The position numbers were made by a program, and so were the translations under genes. Below are positions 6,459-8,135 of a stretch of 8,135 bases of DNA, in pieces. A model generated the notes under the pieces. The model worked only from the letters and a program-made list of their open reading frames with translations, was not told the DNA's origin and did no database searches. Where the stretch lies: NCBI GenBank assembly GCA_946479335.1, contig CAMLFP010000256.1:1-8135 (forward strand). The letters are read 5' to 3'. The stretch comes from an uncultured Archangium sp. (GTDB lineage Bacteria; Myxococcota; Myxococcia; Myxococcales; Myxococcaceae). Numbering within the stretch: position 1 is the first letter of the stretch; each line of letters starts with the position of its first letter.

Positions 6459-6827
6459 CGTGTGGAGCTGGATGCAGATGCCGAAGCGGAAGACGCCCGC
6501 GTCATTCACGTACGACCAGCCGCCGTCGGGCGTCGAGAAGACGTCGGCCGGGCACGGCTCGGCCGCGTAGAGGTGGTTCCAGTCTTCGGGGGGGATGCCC
6601 TGCGCGCTGGCGTCGGGCTTGTCGGGCGGCTTGCCCGCGTCGTACTTCGAGCCCGCGTCGACGCCGCCGTCTTCTCCGGGCCCCAGGTCGGGGCCGCACT
6701 GGCACCCCGCGAGGGCGCTGATCAACGCGGCGGCGAGCCAGAGGCGGGGGGAGCCAGACGACACGGCTCCCCGCTTAGGCAAGCCGGCGCGCGATGACAA
6801 GCCGCCGGCCTGCGCGACGCCCGTCAT
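4752..6827 (-). CDS. Large repeat-containing lipoprotein of unknown function
   Basis: The protein is 691 residues from the ATG at 6827, which shares ATGA with the helicase stop. That ATG has no Shine-Dalgarno. In-frame TTG (6782) and GTG (6764) codons are alternatives and would give a more normal signal-peptide length. The hydrophobic stretch LWLAAALISA (29-38) leads to the lipobox LAGC (39-42), so C42 would be lipidated. Gln at +2 is not an inner-membrane retention signal under the E. coli Lol rule, so an outer-membrane place is plausible. Residues 43-80 are a flexible linker rich in Gly, Asp, Pro and Lys, of the sort common in myxobacterial lipoproteins. C92 and C117 could form a disulfide. 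From about residue 124 to the end the protein consists of repeated beta-rich units (described separately). No catalytic motif is recognised. The repeats look like carboxypeptidase-regulatory or Ig-like sandwiches; a structural or binding role at the cell surface is inference. The stop is 6 nt before natA, so co-expression with NatAB is likely. Confidence 0.85.
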   Translation of the reverse strand: MTGVAQAGGLSSRAGLPKRGAVSSGSPRLWLAAALISALAGCQCGPDLGPGEDGGVDAGSKYDAGKPPDKPDASAQGIPPEDWNHLYAAEPCPADVFSTPDGGWSYVNDAGVFRFGICIQLHTLTASAFLDGQPETQPIETHFIGAGFESQIKLAPDSTGLLAIKVMRQKYDLLHHQPGGVWPNFKGYLEHGYTDMTKDQTRDFSAFSHTLRGGVHFGGLPFVPNTFPQDVWFNGFGEPAWQMSMVSSAGGSYELKLLEGDFGLYLSTPAVSLYGTELRDFNVRPGQNVSLYADTELDIDIPTSVLEATVTLDGKPVPDARPGPDFSLSYARSGDSTTSVISHHEGGTANITSLVPKARYGISLDFDGVADRTYPKTISGLTAGAGIDLTSDNTFNVDFPMLPIEGGILIDGVPPPGNPFTTLDMFMFARADDTSGHGFLFYSIPFNSASFNIRAPKDLYFVVVKLDASLAPSLASGYWVVQRYFEHYQADTMPISINTSRLTGRIKVDGQLPATNRATGTLYFQNRSLEGQWSWFQAGVTPSEDGSYEVRLPKGLYTVYFELDPGAYPTYASGRWLVADVVDLSEDAQFDINYNTVELSGPLRVGGQPVADVGPGYEVGMYFQYRRARLMWQFPGGTDEYTVRIPAEDYEMSFFINENAIDGVAWGEAPMGFTMNLFPGSTRPFLNFIDR
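6748..6772 (-). promoter_or_regulatory. 8-bp hairpin around a candidate GTG start of the lipoprotein gene
   Basis: GGGGAGCC (6748-6755) and GGCTCCCC (6765-6772) form a perfect 8-bp inverted repeat with a 9-nt loop (6756-6764). In the minus-strand mRNA the loop begins with the in-frame GTG (6764-6762), and the GGGGAG that could serve as its Shine-Dalgarno is in the stem. It may gate translation from that GTG. If the true start is the ATG at 6827, it is a hairpin in the early coding region. No T-run follows, so it is not an intrinsic terminator. Confidence 0.4.
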
Positions 6828-8098
6828 CCACGAGGGGCGACGCGTGAGTTGCGCGCGTGCGAGCGCGCGTGACGGCCCGGCTGCTGACCCGCGGGCCGCT
6901 GCGACACGCCGTGGTTCTGCGAACGGGGGCCGGGGTTCGCCTGGCGGGAGCGCTCCTCGGCGAGCGCCTTCTCGTAGACCTCGTCGCCCTTCGGCAGCGC
7001 GGCGCGGGGCACCGGCGCGCGCAGCAGCTTCTCGATGTCCTTGAGCAGCGGCGCTTCATCGGGCGCGCAGAACGCCGAGGCGTGCCCCGAGGCCGAGGCG
7101 CGCGCGGTGCGGCCGATGCGGTGCACGTAGTCTTCCGGCACGTGCGGGAGGTCGAAGTTCACCACGTGCCCGATGTCGGCCACGTCGATGCCGCGCGCCG
7201 CGATGTCGGTGGCGACCAGCACGCGGTAGCGGCCCGACTTGAAGCCGTCGAGCGCGTGCTTGCGCTGCGCCTGGCTGCGGTCGGCGTGGATGCGCTCCGC
7301 CGCGTGCTTCTCGCGGGTCAGCACCTTCACCAGCTTGTCGGCGCGGCGCTTGGTGCGGGTGAAGACCAGCGTGCTCTCGTCGCCGTGCGCCAGCAGCGAG
7401 AGCAGCAGCGCGTTCTTCTCGTTCTGGCCCACCAGGTACACGCACTGGGTGGCGCGCGCGGCCGTCACGCCGCTGCGGGTCACCTCGACACGCACCGCGT
7501 TGCGCGCGTGAGACTTCGCGAAGTCGGCCACCTCACCGGCCATCGTCGCGGAGAAGAGCAGCGTCTGACGCTCGCGCGGCACCTTGGCGAGGATGCGCGT
7601 GAGCTGCGGCTTGAAGCCCATGTCGAGCATCCGGTCGGCCTCGTCGAGCACCAGCACCTCGATGCCCGCCAGCGACACGTTGCCCTCGTTCATGTGGTCG
7701 AGGAGCCGGCCCGGCGTCGCGATGCACACCTGCGAGAACGAGAGGCCGTCTTTCTGCGCGCCCATGCCCACGCCGCCGATGATCGCCACCGACTTGATGT
7801 GGTGCGGCTTGCCGAAGCGCACCGCGTGCTCGTGGATCTGCAGGGCCAGCTCGCGCGTCGGCGCGAGGATCAACGCGCGCACGCCCTTTTTCTGCTGCTT
7901 CGCGAGCCGCTCGATGATGGGCAGCAGGAACGCGGCGGTCTTGCCGGTGCCGGTGGCGGCGCAGCCGATGACGTCCTTCCCCTCCAGCGCCGGGGTGATG
8001 GTCTGCGCCTGAATGGGCGTCGGCTTCTCGTAGCCGGCCTGCTTCAGCGTGGTGAGCGTGGCCGAGGAGAGCCCAAGCGATTCGAAGGTTGACGACAT
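6824..8098 (-). CDS. rhlE: RhlE-type DEAD-box RNA helicase
   Basis: This is a 424-residue ATP-dependent RNA helicase that remodels RNA duplexes in the cytoplasm; RhlE relatives act in ribosome assembly and RNA decay, often in the cold. Motifs in order: Q-motif (F5, then GYEKPTPIQ 22-30), motif I ATGTGKT (48-54), Ia PTREL (80-84), GG (108-109), Ib TPGR (128-131), II DEAD (152-155), III SAT (183-185), IV LVFTRTK (244-250), V VATDIAARGIDV (295-306) and VI HRIGRTAR (326-333). The segment GHVVNFDLPHVPEDYVHRIG (310-329) is the RhlE style. After the second RecA lobe a disordered tail (about 380-424) rich in Arg, Gln, His and Gly probably aids RNA binding. The ATG has AAGG 8 nt upstream, and no other in-frame start exists between it and the right edge. 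It is the first gene of the packed cluster. A functional tie to the envelope genes is not evident; it may only share the transcript. Confidence 0.94.
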   Translation of the reverse strand: MSSTFESLGLSSATLTTLKQAGYEKPTPIQAQTITPALEGKDVIGCAATGTGKTAAFLLPIIERLAKQQKKGVRALILAPTRELALQIHEHAVRFGKPHHIKSVAIIGGVGMGAQKDGLSFSQVCIATPGRLLDHMNEGNVSLAGIEVLVLDEADRMLDMGFKPQLTRILAKVPRERQTLLFSATMAGEVADFAKSHARNAVRVEVTRSGVTAARATQCVYLVGQNEKNALLLSLLAHGDESTLVFTRTKRRADKLVKVLTREKHAAERIHADRSQAQRKHALDGFKSGRYRVLVATDIAARGIDVADIGHVVNFDLPHVPEDYVHRIGRTARASASGHASAFCAPDEAPLLKDIEKLLRAPVPRAALPKGDEVYEKALAEERSRQANPGPRSQNHGVSQRPAGQQPGRHARSHARNSRVAPRG

Positions 8099-8135
8099 TC
8101 GTTCGGCCTTAACCGATGTGAATCGCGGAGTCGCC
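8099..8135 (-). promoter_or_regulatory. 5' region of the helicase gene with its ribosome-binding site
   Basis: AAGG (8110-8107 on the minus strand) lies 8 nt before the helicase ATG and serves as its Shine-Dalgarno. A short inverted repeat, CGAT and ATCG with a 4-nt spacer, lies just upstream. The 37 nt available are too few to judge a promoter. Confidence 0.55.

Noticed and set aside
6748..6772. Intrinsic terminator after the helicase gene
   Set aside because: The 8-bp stem is good, but no T-run follows on the minus strand and it lies within the lipoprotein's early region.
6857..8092. Plus-strand open frame of 411 codons
   Set aside because: It is antisense to the DEAD-box helicase, which contains every family motif; the product is low complexity.
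1..8135. Mobile elements, CRISPR arrays, tRNA or rRNA genes
   Set aside because: No transposase or integrase motifs, no regularly spaced direct DNA repeats, and no tRNA- or rRNA-like stretches were seen; nearly all of the window is coding.

Overview
The window is a high-GC (roughly two-thirds G+C by eye) bacterial chromosome segment in which every supportable gene lies on the minus strand, so transcription runs from the right edge to the left. The codons are strongly GC3-biased. The lipoprotein has a lipobox followed by a linker rich in Asp, Gly and Pro, a style common in Myxococcota, and a divergent PspA is present. Together these suggest a myxobacterium or close relative; this is inference, not proof.

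Layout from the right edge: a short 5' region with a ribosome-binding site (8099-8135); an RhlE-type DEAD-box RNA helicase (8098-6824); a large lipoprotein of unknown function whose exported part reads as six tandem repeats of about 87-98 residues (6827-4752); a NatA-like ABC ATPase (4745-4014); a NatB-like ABC-2 permease (4017-2794); a PspA/IM30 membrane-stress protein (2741-2007); and a membrane-anchored type II solute-binding-like protein (1977-859). After a 114-bp gap comes the first 248 codons of an exported SGNH/GDSL-hydrolase-like protein that runs off the left edge (744-1).

The first six genes are packed like an operon: ATGA overlap (helicase/lipoprotein), 6-nt gap (lipoprotein/natA), GTGA overlap (natA/natB), 52-nt gap (natB/pspA) and 29-nt gap (pspA/binding protein). 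Genes two to six all act at the cell envelope: a surface lipoprotein, a Na+- or drug-type exporter pair, an inner-membrane repair protein and an anchored ligand-binding domain with no importer beside it. The most interesting reading is an envelope-stress module in which the orphan binding protein works with PspA, and possibly with NatAB, rather than feeding an importer. The helicase may simply be the head gene of the transcript.

No tRNA, rRNA, CRISPR array, insertion sequence or convincing intrinsic terminator was seen. Very long open frames on the plus strand are antisense shadows of the real genes, as expected at this GC content.
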